From positions 1-6,075 of the forward strand of contig JALVQH010000102.1 of assembly GCA_027031505.1 (NCBI GenBank): 6,075 nt of DNA. Direction: 5' to 3'. Below, in pieces: positions 1 through 4,697 of this stretch. Numbering within the stretch: position 1 is the stretch's first letter; each line of letters begins with the position of its first letter. This stretch comes from Campylobacteraceae bacterium. GTDB lineage: Bacteria > Campylobacterota > Campylobacteria > Campylobacterales > Sulfurovaceae. The notes under the pieces are model-generated. The model was not told the origin of the DNA, ran no database searches, and saw only the letters and a program-made list of their open reading frames with translations. A program made the position numbers and the translations under genes.

Positions 1-120
1 CTGCTCAAGCCGATTTATCGGCGTACGGCATCATATGGCCATTTCGGCCGGGAAGATGCCGGTTTCAGTTGGGAAAAAACTGATCAAACTGATGCGATAA
101 AATCCTACCTCGACTTGTAA
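1..120 (+). CDS. metK: S-adenosylmethionine synthetase, C-terminal fragment
   Basis: This is the last 39 codons of metK, open at the left edge and ending at TAA 118-120. The enzyme makes S-adenosylmethionine from methionine and ATP in the cytosol. The visible tail contains [12 protein letters not shown] followed by FSWEKTD, which is the conserved C-terminal signature of MetK (RTAxYGHFGRE...FxWEktD). The catalytic domains lie outside the window. The start, length and promoter cannot be seen. The tail ends with DAIKSYLDL. No clear terminator follows: the stretch after the stop is T-rich, but the only inverted repeat nearby (150-165) lies in the next promoter and has no T-run after it, so some read-through into fdxA is possible. 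Confidence 0.93.
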   Translation: MLKPIYRRTASYGHFGREDAGFSWEKTDQTDAIKSYLDL

Positions 121-149
121 ATTCTTTTGCTTTTTCTGTTGATTAAAGT

Positions 150-165
150 AAGGTTTAAAAACCTT
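150..165. promoter_or_regulatory. Perfect inverted repeat at the fdxA promoter, candidate operator
   Basis: The two 7-bp arms AAGGTTT (150-156) and AAACCTT (159-165) are exact reverse complements around a 2-bp AA centre. The element sits just upstream of, and almost touching, the extended -10 of fdxA, where a repressor or activator dimer would act. It is too small, and lacks a following T-run, to be a good metK terminator. In Campylobacter jejuni the orthologous fdxA is reported to be iron-induced, so a metal- or redox-responsive regulator is a reasonable guess. The site does not match any consensus I can name with confidence. Confidence 0.45.
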
Positions 166-166
166 G

Positions 167-175
167 TGATATAGT
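167..175 (+). promoter_or_regulatory. Extended -10 promoter element for fdxA
   Basis: TGA followed by TATAGT (170-175) forms a TGn-TATAAT-type extended -10. No good -35 hexamer lies 16-18 bp upstream. That is normal for sigma-70 promoters in Campylobacterota, which rely on the -10 and AT-rich upstream DNA. Transcription would start near 182, giving a leader of about 20 nt that holds only the ribosome binding site of fdxA. Confidence 0.6.
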
Positions 176-203
176 GCGGGTACCATAACTAAAAGGAGAA
201 AAT

Positions 204-479
204 ATGGCTGTAATCATTACCGATATCTGCATCAGCTGCGCTGCATGCATCGACGAGTGTCCTGTTGAAGCGATTGTTGATGAGGACGATAACCCGACCG
301 GCGAAGATATCTACTATGTTCATGCAGACAAATGTGTCGAGTGTGTAGGCTATCACGATGTGCCTGCCTGTGCCGAAGCCTGCCCGACCGAGGGTTGTAT
401 CCAGTGGGACGACTGTGTAGACGGTCAGCCATGTGCTGAAAACCGCGGTGAAAAGGGAACTCCTGTCATCGACGATTGA
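204..479 (+). CDS. fdxA: 2[4Fe-4S] ferredoxin, Allochromatium (Alvin) type
   Basis: This is a 91-residue soluble electron carrier with two [4Fe-4S] clusters. The first motif is C9-x2-C12-x2-C15-x3-C19-P. The second is C44-x2-C47-x8-C56-x3-C60-P. The eight-residue insertion between the second and third cysteines (VGYHDVPA) and the C-terminal extension are the hallmarks of the Allochromatium vinosum ferredoxin subfamily, which has unusually low-potential clusters. Extra cysteines occur at C65 (also present in the family), C71 and C77. The ATG at 204 is preceded by a strong AAAAGGAGA Shine-Dalgarno (191-199). The protein is very acidic apart from a short tail. The gene has its own extended -10 promoter and is followed by a hairpin, so it may be transcribed separately from ndk. 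The fdxA-ndk adjacency matches Campylobacter jejuni, where FdxA is linked to aerotolerance. The electron partner is not evident here. Confidence 0.93.
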   Translation: MAVIITDICISCAACIDECPVEAIVDEDDNPTGEDIYYVHADKCVECVGYHDVPACAEACPTEGCIQWDDCVDGQPCAENRGEKGTPVIDD

Positions 480-491
480 TTGCTTTGTGTC

Positions 492-515
492 GTACGGCAC
501 CCCGGGGTGCCGTAC
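492..515. terminator. Perfect 24-bp palindrome after fdxA, probable hairpin terminator
   Basis: The arm GTACGGCACCCC (492-503) is followed directly by its exact reverse complement GGGGTGCCGTAC (504-515). It starts 13 nt after the fdxA stop. In RNA it would fold into a very stable GC-rich stem with a tetraloop. What follows is pyrimidine-rich (TCTCCTCTCC) rather than a T-run, and the first run of five T is at 531-535, so it is not a textbook intrinsic terminator. It may terminate inefficiently, protect the fdxA mRNA 3' end, or be a palindromic repeat unit of the genome. Confidence 0.5.
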
Positions 516-568
516 TCTCCTCTCCTTGCCTTTTTCTCTTATTAATACATATTTAACGTTCCTTTCGA

Positions 569-574
569 TAGAAT
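569..574 (+). promoter_or_regulatory. Weak candidate -10 for the ndk operon
   Basis: TAGAAT (569-574) sits about 37 nt before the ndk start, in the AT-rich stretch 541-600 that follows the fdxA hairpin. There is no TGn extension and no recognisable -35. It is proposed because the hairpin at 492-515 suggests the downstream operon needs its own promoter. The base match is modest. Confidence 0.25.
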
Positions 575-610
575 TCCGCCCACTCTTTTACTTTAACTCA
601 GGAAACACTC

Positions 611-1024
611 ATGGAACAAACTCTCTCCATCATCAAACCCGATGCGGTTGCCAAAAATGTCGTCGGTGAAATTCTCGCCCGTTTTGAAAAAGCCGGACTG
701 CGGATCGCTGCGACCAAAAAAATCCAGTTGAGCCGCACTGATGCCGAAGCGTTTTACGCGGTACACGTCGAGCGCCCATTTTTCGGTGAACTTGTCGAAT
801 TTATGATCTCCGGTCCGGTTGTTGTCTCTGTCCTCGAAGGGGAGAATGCCGTGGCGAAAAACCGTGAGTTGATGGGGGAGACCGATCCCAAAGAAGCGGC
901 TCCGGGAACCATCCGTGCCGACTTTGCCGAAAGCATCGATGCCAATGCGGTTCACGGGAGTGATTCGCTGGAAAATGCGGCAAAGGAGATTCGTTTCTTC
1001 TTTGCCGAACGTGAGATATGTTGA
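611..1024 (+). CDS. ndk: Nucleoside diphosphate kinase
   Basis: This 137-residue cytosolic enzyme transfers the gamma phosphate of ATP to other (d)NDPs through a phosphohistidine, balancing nucleotide pools. All family landmarks are visible: the N-terminal SIIKPDAV with K9, Y49, F57, R85, T91, R102 and N112, and the active-site signature NAVHGSDS with the phosphorylated H115. The length is that of a bacterial Ndk. The start ATG at 611 has AGGAA (600-604) six bases upstream. The C-terminus (FFFAEREIC) and stop TGA (1022-1024) lie 4 nt before the chosen start of the DUF177 gene, so the two are probably translationally coupled. Ndk leads the operon ndk - DUF177 - rpmF - plsX - fabH. No key residue is missing. 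Confidence 0.97.
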   Translation: MEQTLSIIKPDAVAKNVVGEILARFEKAGLRIAATKKIQLSRTDAEAFYAVHVERPFFGELVEFMISGPVVVSVLEGENAVAKNRELMGETDPKEAAPGTIRADFAESIDANAVHGSDSLENAAKEIRFFFAEREIC

Positions 1025-1028
1025 GACG

Positions 1029-1403
1029 GTGATTTTCGCATTTGCCAAAGTTGGAGTTACTCCCAGGCCTTTTTCTCTGGAGTATCAAGGGATCAGGCTG
1101 AAGGGGACACTGCACAGAAAAGCCTCTCACCGACTTGAACTTGACGCCACCCTTCATGGAAACATTTCGCTTGATTGCGATCGCTGCGGGCATTCATACC
1201 GCCAGGAAGTGAATGAACATATGACGCTTCAGATCAGTGATGAGGCAGTGCAGGATAAAGACAATTTGGATATAATAGAGTTTTTAGATGGCAGGGTCGA
1301 TCTCCTGTTTCTTCTCAAAAGCGAAGTCCATGCCTTAAAAGGCGACTACCATTTCTGTCCGCAGTGCGAGACAGAGGATGAAATACTCGAACTGGAATTT
1401 TAA
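1029..1403 (+). CDS. DUF177 / YceD-like protein encoded next to rpmF
   Basis: This is a 124-residue protein of the DUF177 (YceD) family. In Escherichia coli the YceD gene lies beside rpmF and is linked to 23S rRNA accumulation, so a role in ribosome biogenesis is inferred. The family is indicated by the position directly before rpmF, the N-terminal IFAFAKVGVTPRPFSLEYQG region, the central LDCDRCGHSY with a C-x2-C pair, the acidic stretch ending in IIEFLDGRVDL, and a second C-x2-C (HFCPQC) before the ELEF end. The two pairs could bind zinc. Start choice: the frame is open further upstream inside ndk, but GTG 1029 places the start 4 nt after the ndk stop and matches the expected N-terminus. GTG 1011, overlapping ndk, would add six residues. 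Neither has a strong Shine-Dalgarno, which points to coupling with ndk translation. Confidence 0.85.
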   Translation: MIFAFAKVGVTPRPFSLEYQGIRLKGTLHRKASHRLELDATLHGNISLDCDRCGHSYRQEVNEHMTLQISDEAVQDKDNLDIIEFLDGRVDLLFLLKSEVHALKGDYHFCPQCETEDEILELEF

Positions 1404-1418
1404 CCGAAAGGATATACA

Positions 1419-1571
1419 ATGGCCGTACCCAAAAGACGCACAAGCAAAACCCGCGCAGCAAAAAGACGCACCCACTACAAAGTGACTCTTCCTCGACCCG
1501 TCAAAGATGCCGACGGTACCTGGAGGATGCCTCACCATATGAATATGACCACAGGTACCTACAAAGACTGA
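1419..1571 (+). CDS. rpmF: 50S ribosomal protein L32
   Basis: This is a 50-residue, very basic protein of the large ribosomal subunit, starting [20 protein letters not shown]. The opening MAVPKRR and the [10 protein letters not shown] block are diagnostic of L32. The centre reads [13 protein letters not shown], and the tail TGTYKD matches the short epsilonproteobacterial form. There are no cysteines, so this is the zinc-free L32 variant. The ATG at 1419 has AAAGGA (1407-1412) six bases upstream, and the gap from the DUF177 stop is 15 nt. The stop TGA (1569-1571) shares its A with the ATG of plsX, giving a one-base overlap and coupling ribosomal protein synthesis to the lipid gene. The codon GTA/CGC/AAA mix is like that of its neighbours. 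Confidence 0.97.
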   Translation: MAVPKRRTSKTRAAKRRTHYKVTLPRPVKDADGTWRMPHHMNMTTGTYKD

Positions 1572-2590
1572 TGCGCCACACCGACCGCAACGTCCGCATC
1601 GCCATCGACGCAATGGGGGGCGACCATGGGCCCGAACCGATCATTGAAGGGTGCGTTCATGCCCTTGAAGAGCGGCGTTTTACCCCTCTGCTCGTCGGAA
1701 ACCGTGAAGAGATACTCTCTTTTCTCCCTCTGTATTACGAGGACAAAATTGAAATCATCCATGCAGACGATACCATCGCAATGACCGATCAAGCTACCAA
1801 CGCGCTCAAACGCAAGGAGTCCTCTATCTATAAAGCCGTTGAGCTGGTGCGTGAAGGCAAAGCTGACGGTGTTGTATCCGCCGGACACAGCGGTGCTACG
1901 ATGACGCTGGCTACCTTGAGGATCGGACGCCTTCCCCACATCTCAAAACCGGCACTGGCAACCATGATGCCGACCGATCAAGGTAAAAAAACTCTGGTAT
2001 TGGATGTGGGTGCCGTGGTGGATTGCAAAGCGCAAAATCTCTATGAATTTGGAGCCATGGGGGAAGCGTACATGCAGGAAGTAGTGGGGATGGAGAATCC
2101 CCGGATCGGTCTGCTGGCTAATGGTGAAGAGGAGAGCAAAGGCAGTGAACTTACCAGGGAGGCCTTCCCCCTTCTTAAAGATTTGGATAATTTCATCGGC
2201 AACGTAGAAGGACGGGATATCTTCAACGGTTTCGTTGATGTCGTGGTGACCGACGGATTTACCGGTAATGTACTGCTCAAAACAAGTGAAGGGGTCGCCG
2301 AAGCAATTCTCTCTCTTATGCGGCAGCACATTCGCAAATCGCTGCCGGCCAAAATCGGAGCGCTGCTGATGAAGCGCAAAGTATTTACCAATCTCAAAAA
2401 GGAGATTGACTATGCTGAATACGGCGGAGCTCCTCTGCTCGGGATCGATGGGTGCGCCATCATCTCCCACGGCAGCAGTAATTCCAAAGCGCTCAAAAAT
2501 GCTATTTTTCAAGCAATCAACTATACGCAGTCGGATGTCAATTCGAAAATCGAAGATCTCTTGACAGCGAATCACGGGGAGCCCCTCTGA
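1571..2590 (+). CDS. plsX: Phosphate acyltransferase PlsX
   Basis: This 339-residue soluble, membrane-associated enzyme converts acyl-ACP and phosphate to acyl-phosphate, the donor used by PlsY in phosphatidic acid synthesis. Motifs in order are: IAIDAMGGDHGPEP (about 10-23), SAGHSGATM (103-111), KTLVLDVGAVVDC (140-152), GLLANGEEESKGSEL (180-194), GNVEGRDIF (210-218), VVVTDGFTGNVLLKTSEG (224-241), and YGGAPLLGIDG...SHGSSNSKA (284-307). This is the full family pattern at normal length. One residue is unusual: the usual DVGANxD reads DVGAVVD, with V149 in place of Asn. ATG 1571 overlaps the rpmF stop by one base and has no strong Shine-Dalgarno of its own, so initiation is likely by coupling. 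The N-terminal RHTDRN is a few residues longer than the common MxIAxDAMGG start. Confidence 0.97.
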   Translation: MRHTDRNVRIAIDAMGGDHGPEPIIEGCVHALEERRFTPLLVGNREEILSFLPLYYEDKIEIIHADDTIAMTDQATNALKRKESSIYKAVELVREGKADGVVSAGHSGATMTLATLRIGRLPHISKPALATMMPTDQGKKTLVLDVGAVVDCKAQNLYEFGAMGEAYMQEVVGMENPRIGLLANGEEESKGSELTREAFPLLKDLDNFIGNVEGRDIFNGFVDVVVTDGFTGNVLLKTSEGVAEAILSLMRQHIRKSLPAKIGALLMKRKVFTNLKKEIDYAEYGGAPLLGIDGCAIISHGSSNSKALKNAIFQAINYTQSDVNSKIEDLLTANHGEPL

Positions 2591-2607
2591 GCATCAAAGC
2601 CCTGCTG

Positions 2608-2616
2608 TGGTACAAT
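2608..2616 (+). promoter_or_regulatory. Extended -10 element between plsX and fabH
   Basis: TGG followed by TACAAT (2611-2616) gives a TGn-extended -10 in the 64-nt gap between plsX and fabH. Transcription would start near 2623, about 30 nt before the fabH ATG. No clear -35 is present. It would let fabH be transcribed independently of the ribosomal and plsX part of the operon. The support is a sequence match only. Confidence 0.45.
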
Positions 2617-2654
2617 GCGCAGCACTCACTTGAGCCCCCCTTTAAAGGAGTTTC

Positions 2655-3659
2655 ATGTCTCGCTATGCTGCTTTTCGTTCCATTGGAGCGTATGTCCCCG
2701 AAAAAATCCTCACCAACGCCGATCTCGAAACCATGGTCGATACCAGCGACGAATGGATCACCAAACGCACCGGTATCAAAGAGCGTCGACTGGCTGCCGA
2801 GGATGAATCCACCAGCGATATGGGAGCCCGGGCGGCTCGAATGGCTATAAAACGTGCCGGATTGACCAATGATCAGATTGATCTCGTGGTATGTGCGACC
2901 GTGACACCGGACTATTTCAACATGCCTTCCACCGCCACGGTTATTTCCGACAAACTGGATATCCGCAATGTGCAGGCGTTTGATATCTCCGCTGCGTGCA
3001 GCGGATTTGTGTATGCTTTGTCAGTTGCCCGGGCATTTATCGAATCGGGAATGAAGCAAAATGTGCTGATCATCGGTGCGGAAAAATTCAGCGCGATCGT
3101 CGACTGGACTGATCGGGGGACATGCATCCTCTTTGGTGACGGAGCCGGAGCAGCAGTGGTTTCGGCCACCGAAGACAAAAGCGAAGCGATTATCGATATC
3201 CATGCCAGTGCCGACGGAGCGTACACCGATATGCTGATTACTCCCGCTCCCGGTTCGGTGTATCCGATGAATCAGGCCAATCTCGATGCGGGATTGCAGT
3301 ATGTCCAGATGAAGGGGAACGAGACATTTAAGCTGGCGGTCAAAACGCTCACCAGAGATGTCAGAGAGATTTTGGAGAAAAACAATATCAACGCAGCCGA
3401 TATCCCCCATTTTATCCCTCACCAGGCCAACTACCGCATTATCAAAGCCGTCGGCGATGCGCTCAAAATGCGCGAGGATCAGATCGTCTTGACGATCCAC
3501 AAATACGGCAATACATCTGCTGCATCCATCCCCATGGCGATTAACGATCTCTATGAAGCAGGCAGTCTCAAACATGGGGAGCTGATGCTGCTTGATACTT
3601 TCGGTGGTGGATTGACCTGGGCGAGCGCGATCCTTCCGTTTGCGGGAAGAAACGTATAG
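2655..3659 (+). CDS. fabH: Beta-ketoacyl-ACP synthase III
   Basis: This 334-residue cytosolic condensing enzyme starts type II fatty-acid synthesis by joining acetyl-CoA and malonyl-ACP into acetoacetyl-ACP. The catalytic triad is complete: C115 in ISAACSGF, H256 in IPHQAN and N286 in KYGNTSAAS. The N-terminal GAYVPEKILTN, the TSDEWITKRTGIKERR segment (30-45), the GDGAGA loop (161-166) and the C-terminal LLDTFGGGLTWAS are all typical of FabH. Length and order match the family. The start ATG 2655 has AAAGGAG (2644-2650) four bases upstream, and the stop TAG is at 3657-3659. It is the last gene of the ndk-rpmF-plsX operon and probably also has an internal promoter at 2608-2616. PlsX and FabH compete for the same acyl-ACP economy, which explains their widespread linkage. 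Confidence 0.97.
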   Translation: MSRYAAFRSIGAYVPEKILTNADLETMVDTSDEWITKRTGIKERRLAAEDESTSDMGARAARMAIKRAGLTNDQIDLVVCATVTPDYFNMPSTATVISDKLDIRNVQAFDISAACSGFVYALSVARAFIESGMKQNVLIIGAEKFSAIVDWTDRGTCILFGDGAGAAVVSATEDKSEAIIDIHASADGAYTDMLITPAPGSVYPMNQANLDAGLQYVQMKGNETFKLAVKTLTRDVREILEKNNINAADIPHFIPHQANYRIIKAVGDALKMREDQIVLTIHKYGNTSAASIPMAINDLYEAGSLKHGELMLLDTFGGGLTWASAILPFAGRNV

Positions 3660-3660
3660 G

Positions 3661-3676
3661 GTGCGCAATTGCGCAC
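3661..3676. repeat. Palindrome 1 after fabH, REP-like
   Basis: GTGCGCAA (3661-3668) is followed directly by TTGCGCAC (3669-3676), a perfect 16-bp palindrome beginning one base after the fabH stop. It is preceded by TATAGG from the end of the gene. There is no T-run after it, so it is a poor intrinsic terminator, although it could stabilise the operon's 3' end. It is the first of three palindromes in this gap. Confidence 0.6.
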
Positions 3677-3680
3677 TGTG

Positions 3681-3694
3681 TATTGGTTATTGGT
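3681..3694 (+). repeat. Short tandem repeat TATTGGT x2
   Basis: TATTGGT at 3681-3687 is repeated exactly at 3688-3694, and a partial third unit (ATATTGG) ends at 3701. It lies between palindromes 1 and 2. It is short enough to be chance or a slippage product, but it adds to the low-complexity character of the gap. Confidence 0.5.
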
Positions 3695-3703
3695 ATATTG
3701 GGG

Positions 3704-3721
3704 ACGCGACTTTAATCGCGT
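3704..3721. repeat. Palindrome 2 after fabH, REP-like
   Basis: ACGCGA (3704-3709) pairs with TCGCGT (3716-3721) across the loop CTTTAA. GGGG (3700-3703) precedes it. The form GGGACGCGACTTTAATCGCG resembles REP-type units I associate with many proteobacterial genomes, but this is memory only. It is followed 11 nt later by palindrome 3, so the two may form one composite unit (BIME-like). Confidence 0.55.
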
Positions 3722-3726
3722 TGATA

Positions 3727-3748
3727 AGGAGCTGGGGCTTCAGCCCCA
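3727..3748. repeat. Palindrome 3 after fabH with GGAG head, REP-like
   Basis: TGGGGCT (3733-3739) and AGCCCCA (3742-3748) are exact reverse complements around TC. A GGAG tetranucleotide (3728-3731) stands directly before the stem. A short GTRG/GGAG-type head followed by a GC-rich palindrome is the architecture of REP elements mobilised by RAYT (TnpA-REP) transposases. No such transposase is visible in the window. The stem could also act as a transcription barrier before the next gene, but no T-run follows. Confidence 0.55.
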
Positions 3749-3781
3749 CAGAACACACGACAGCAATAGGTCTTTCTTTAC

Positions 3782-4456
3782 GTGATTACCACATCTGCAG
3801 ACCTCCTCCTCCGTCTCCATGCTCTCGGTTATGACAACTCTGCACGTGATCCCTGGTGGTGGCCGCACTCGGGTACGTTTGAGACGCTGATCGGGGCGAT
3901 CCTGACGCAAAATACTACCTGGAAGAGTGTCGAAGTCTCTTTGGACAATCTTCGGCAGGCCGAGCTTCTTGTCCCGGAAGCTTTTGCCCAGGCATCTTCC
4001 GATATACTTGAGCCGCTCATCCGCCCCAGCGGCTACTACCGCAACAAAGCCCGTAATCTCAGTGAGCTTACCCGAACACTTCTTGAAGATTTCGGAAATT
4101 TTGAAACATTTGCTGCACAGGTAAACCGCGGGTGGCTGATGGCCAGACGTGGTATCGGCAACGAAACGGCTGATGCAATTCTCAACTACGCCTGCTACCG
4201 TGAAGCGATGGTGGTGGACAGCTACACTGCCCGCCTCCTCGAGGCGCTTGGCCATCCTCAGCCTGACTACTTACATGTGCAGTCCTGGATGCTTGAAAGG
4301 ATCGAGGCTGGGTGCCGGCAGGTCTTTCCCGACTTGTCGTTGGCACAATGCTATGCGCGGTATCATGGTATGGTGGTGGAGTACTGCAAAGTCAACCGGA
4401 GGGGAAAAGAGATTGATGTAATTGAGGATTTTGTGCCACATTTTAGAAAAAGTTGA
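3782..4456 (+). CDS. magIII: HhH-GPD DNA glycosylase, MagIII-like (3-methyladenine DNA glycosylase)
   Basis: This 224-residue helix-hairpin-helix glycosylase of the endonuclease III superfamily excises damaged, probably alkylated, purines from DNA. The N-terminal DPWWWPHSGTFETLIGAILTQNT carries the core GAILTQNT helix and an aromatic WWW cluster (25-27), where MagIII of Helicobacter pylori has its base-binding tryptophans. The HhH is at about 117-135 (GWLMARRGIGNETADAIL). Catalytic Asp is D146 in VVDSYTARLL. K203 in VEYCKVN fits the carbamylated lysine described for MagIII. The C-terminal C-x6-C-x2-C-x5-C iron-sulfur motif of endonuclease III is absent; the three late cysteines (178, 190, 202) are spaced 12 apart. 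It starts at GTG 3782, because a TAG at 3767 blocks the frame upstream. The Shine-Dalgarno is weak (AGG at 3768-3770). The alternative is a general endonuclease III homologue without the cluster. Confidence 0.87.
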   Translation: MITTSADLLLRLHALGYDNSARDPWWWPHSGTFETLIGAILTQNTTWKSVEVSLDNLRQAELLVPEAFAQASSDILEPLIRPSGYYRNKARNLSELTRTLLEDFGNFETFAAQVNRGWLMARRGIGNETADAILNYACYREAMVVDSYTARLLEALGHPQPDYLHVQSWMLERIEAGCRQVFPDLSLAQCYARYHGMVVEYCKVNRRGKEIDVIEDFVPHFRKS

Positions 4457-4467
4457 AGAAACTTCGG

Positions 4468-4473
4468 TACAAT
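4468..4473 (+). promoter_or_regulatory. Candidate -10 upstream of the long inverted repeat
   Basis: TACAAT (4468-4473) lies 12 nt after the glycosylase stop. A start about 8 nt downstream would fall at about 4481, exactly where the 5' arm of the inverted repeat 4481-4535 begins. There is no TGn extension. TTGAAG at 4453-4458 is only 9 bp upstream, too close to serve as a -35. The evidence is positional and weak. Confidence 0.25.
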
Positions 4474-4480
4474 GTTTTCC

Positions 4481-4535
4481 ATAAAAAGCCTTTTGTTCTT
4501 GTAGGATGTTGTGATGTTTCACAGAGGCTTTTTAT
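4481..4535. terminator. Long-loop inverted repeat, probable bidirectional terminator or small-RNA fold
   Basis: ATAAAAAGCCT (4481-4491) and AGGCTTTTTAT (4525-4535) are exact 11-bp reverse complements separated by 33 nt. Inside the loop is a second small stem, GTGA (4511-4514) with TCAC (4519-4522). On either strand the outer stem ends in GCCT followed by a run of five T, so it could terminate transcripts from both the glycosylase gene (+) and the converging restriction gene (-). The loop is longer than in ordinary terminators. With the TACAAT at 4468 the element could instead be a compact RNA of about 55 nt. Confidence 0.5.
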
Positions 4536-4609
4536 CACTCAAAAAAAGGTTAAAACTTCCATCGTTGAAGCCAAAAGGTTTCTCTCTTTTTTGCTTTAAT
4601 CTATCTTAA
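4514..4609 (+). CDS. Possible small basic peptide ORF, 31 codons (unproven)
   Basis: ATG 4514 opens a frame of 31 codons ending at TAA 4607-4609. It begins MFHRGFLSLKKRLKLPSLKP and ends in GFSLFCFNLS. It has a Shine-Dalgarno-like TAGGA (4502-4506) seven bases upstream. The product would be strongly basic in the middle with a hydrophobic tail. I do not recognise a family. The ATG and TAGGA both lie in the loop of the inverted repeat 4481-4535, so a transcript could control its own translation, but an open frame this short in AT-rich intergenic DNA is easily due to chance. Confidence 0.2.
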   Translation: MFHRGFLSLKKRLKLPSLKPKGFSLFCFNLS

Positions 4610-4675
4610 ATTACAGGGTGCTTTTTGGAATTTGCAAGGGGCTCACTATGCAACAAAAAATCAATGATAAAATCG

Positions 4676-4697
4676 GGTAAAACCCTCCTATTTTACC
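4676..4697 (-). terminator. Weak hairpin at the 3' end of the restriction gene
   Basis: Read on the minus strand, GGTAAAA (4697-4691), which contains the last codons of res, pairs with TTTTACC (4682-4676) across an 8-nt loop that holds the stop. CGATTTTATC follows, with a short T-run. The stem is AT-rich and weak. It may end the res transcript, or the stronger inverted repeat at 4481-4535 may do so. The remaining DNA from 4610 to 4675 shows nothing I can assign. Confidence 0.3.

Noticed and set aside
915..1028. Upstream extension of the DUF177 gene inside ndk
   Set aside because: It overlaps well-supported ndk coding sequence in another frame, and the extra residues do not resemble a DUF177 N-terminus.
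2988..3005. Perfect 8-2-8 inverted repeat inside fabH around the catalytic cysteine codon
   Set aside because: The bases encode the invariant ISAACSG motif, and the symmetry follows from GCN/TGC codon choice. There is no sign of independent function.
3740..4255. 171-codon open frame on the minus strand opposite the glycosylase gene
   Set aside because: It overlaps a gene with full family motifs on the other strand, and its own translation shows no recognisable domain.
4550..4557. GTTAAAAC considered as an integron attC core site
   Set aside because: It does not fit the GTTRRRY core and no inverse core site was found at a suitable distance.
4632..4653. TTGCA...TGCAA inverted repeat and the 10-codon frame from ATG 4648
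   Set aside because: A 5-bp stem and a 10-residue frame are expected by chance in this AT-rich gap, and nothing else supports them.
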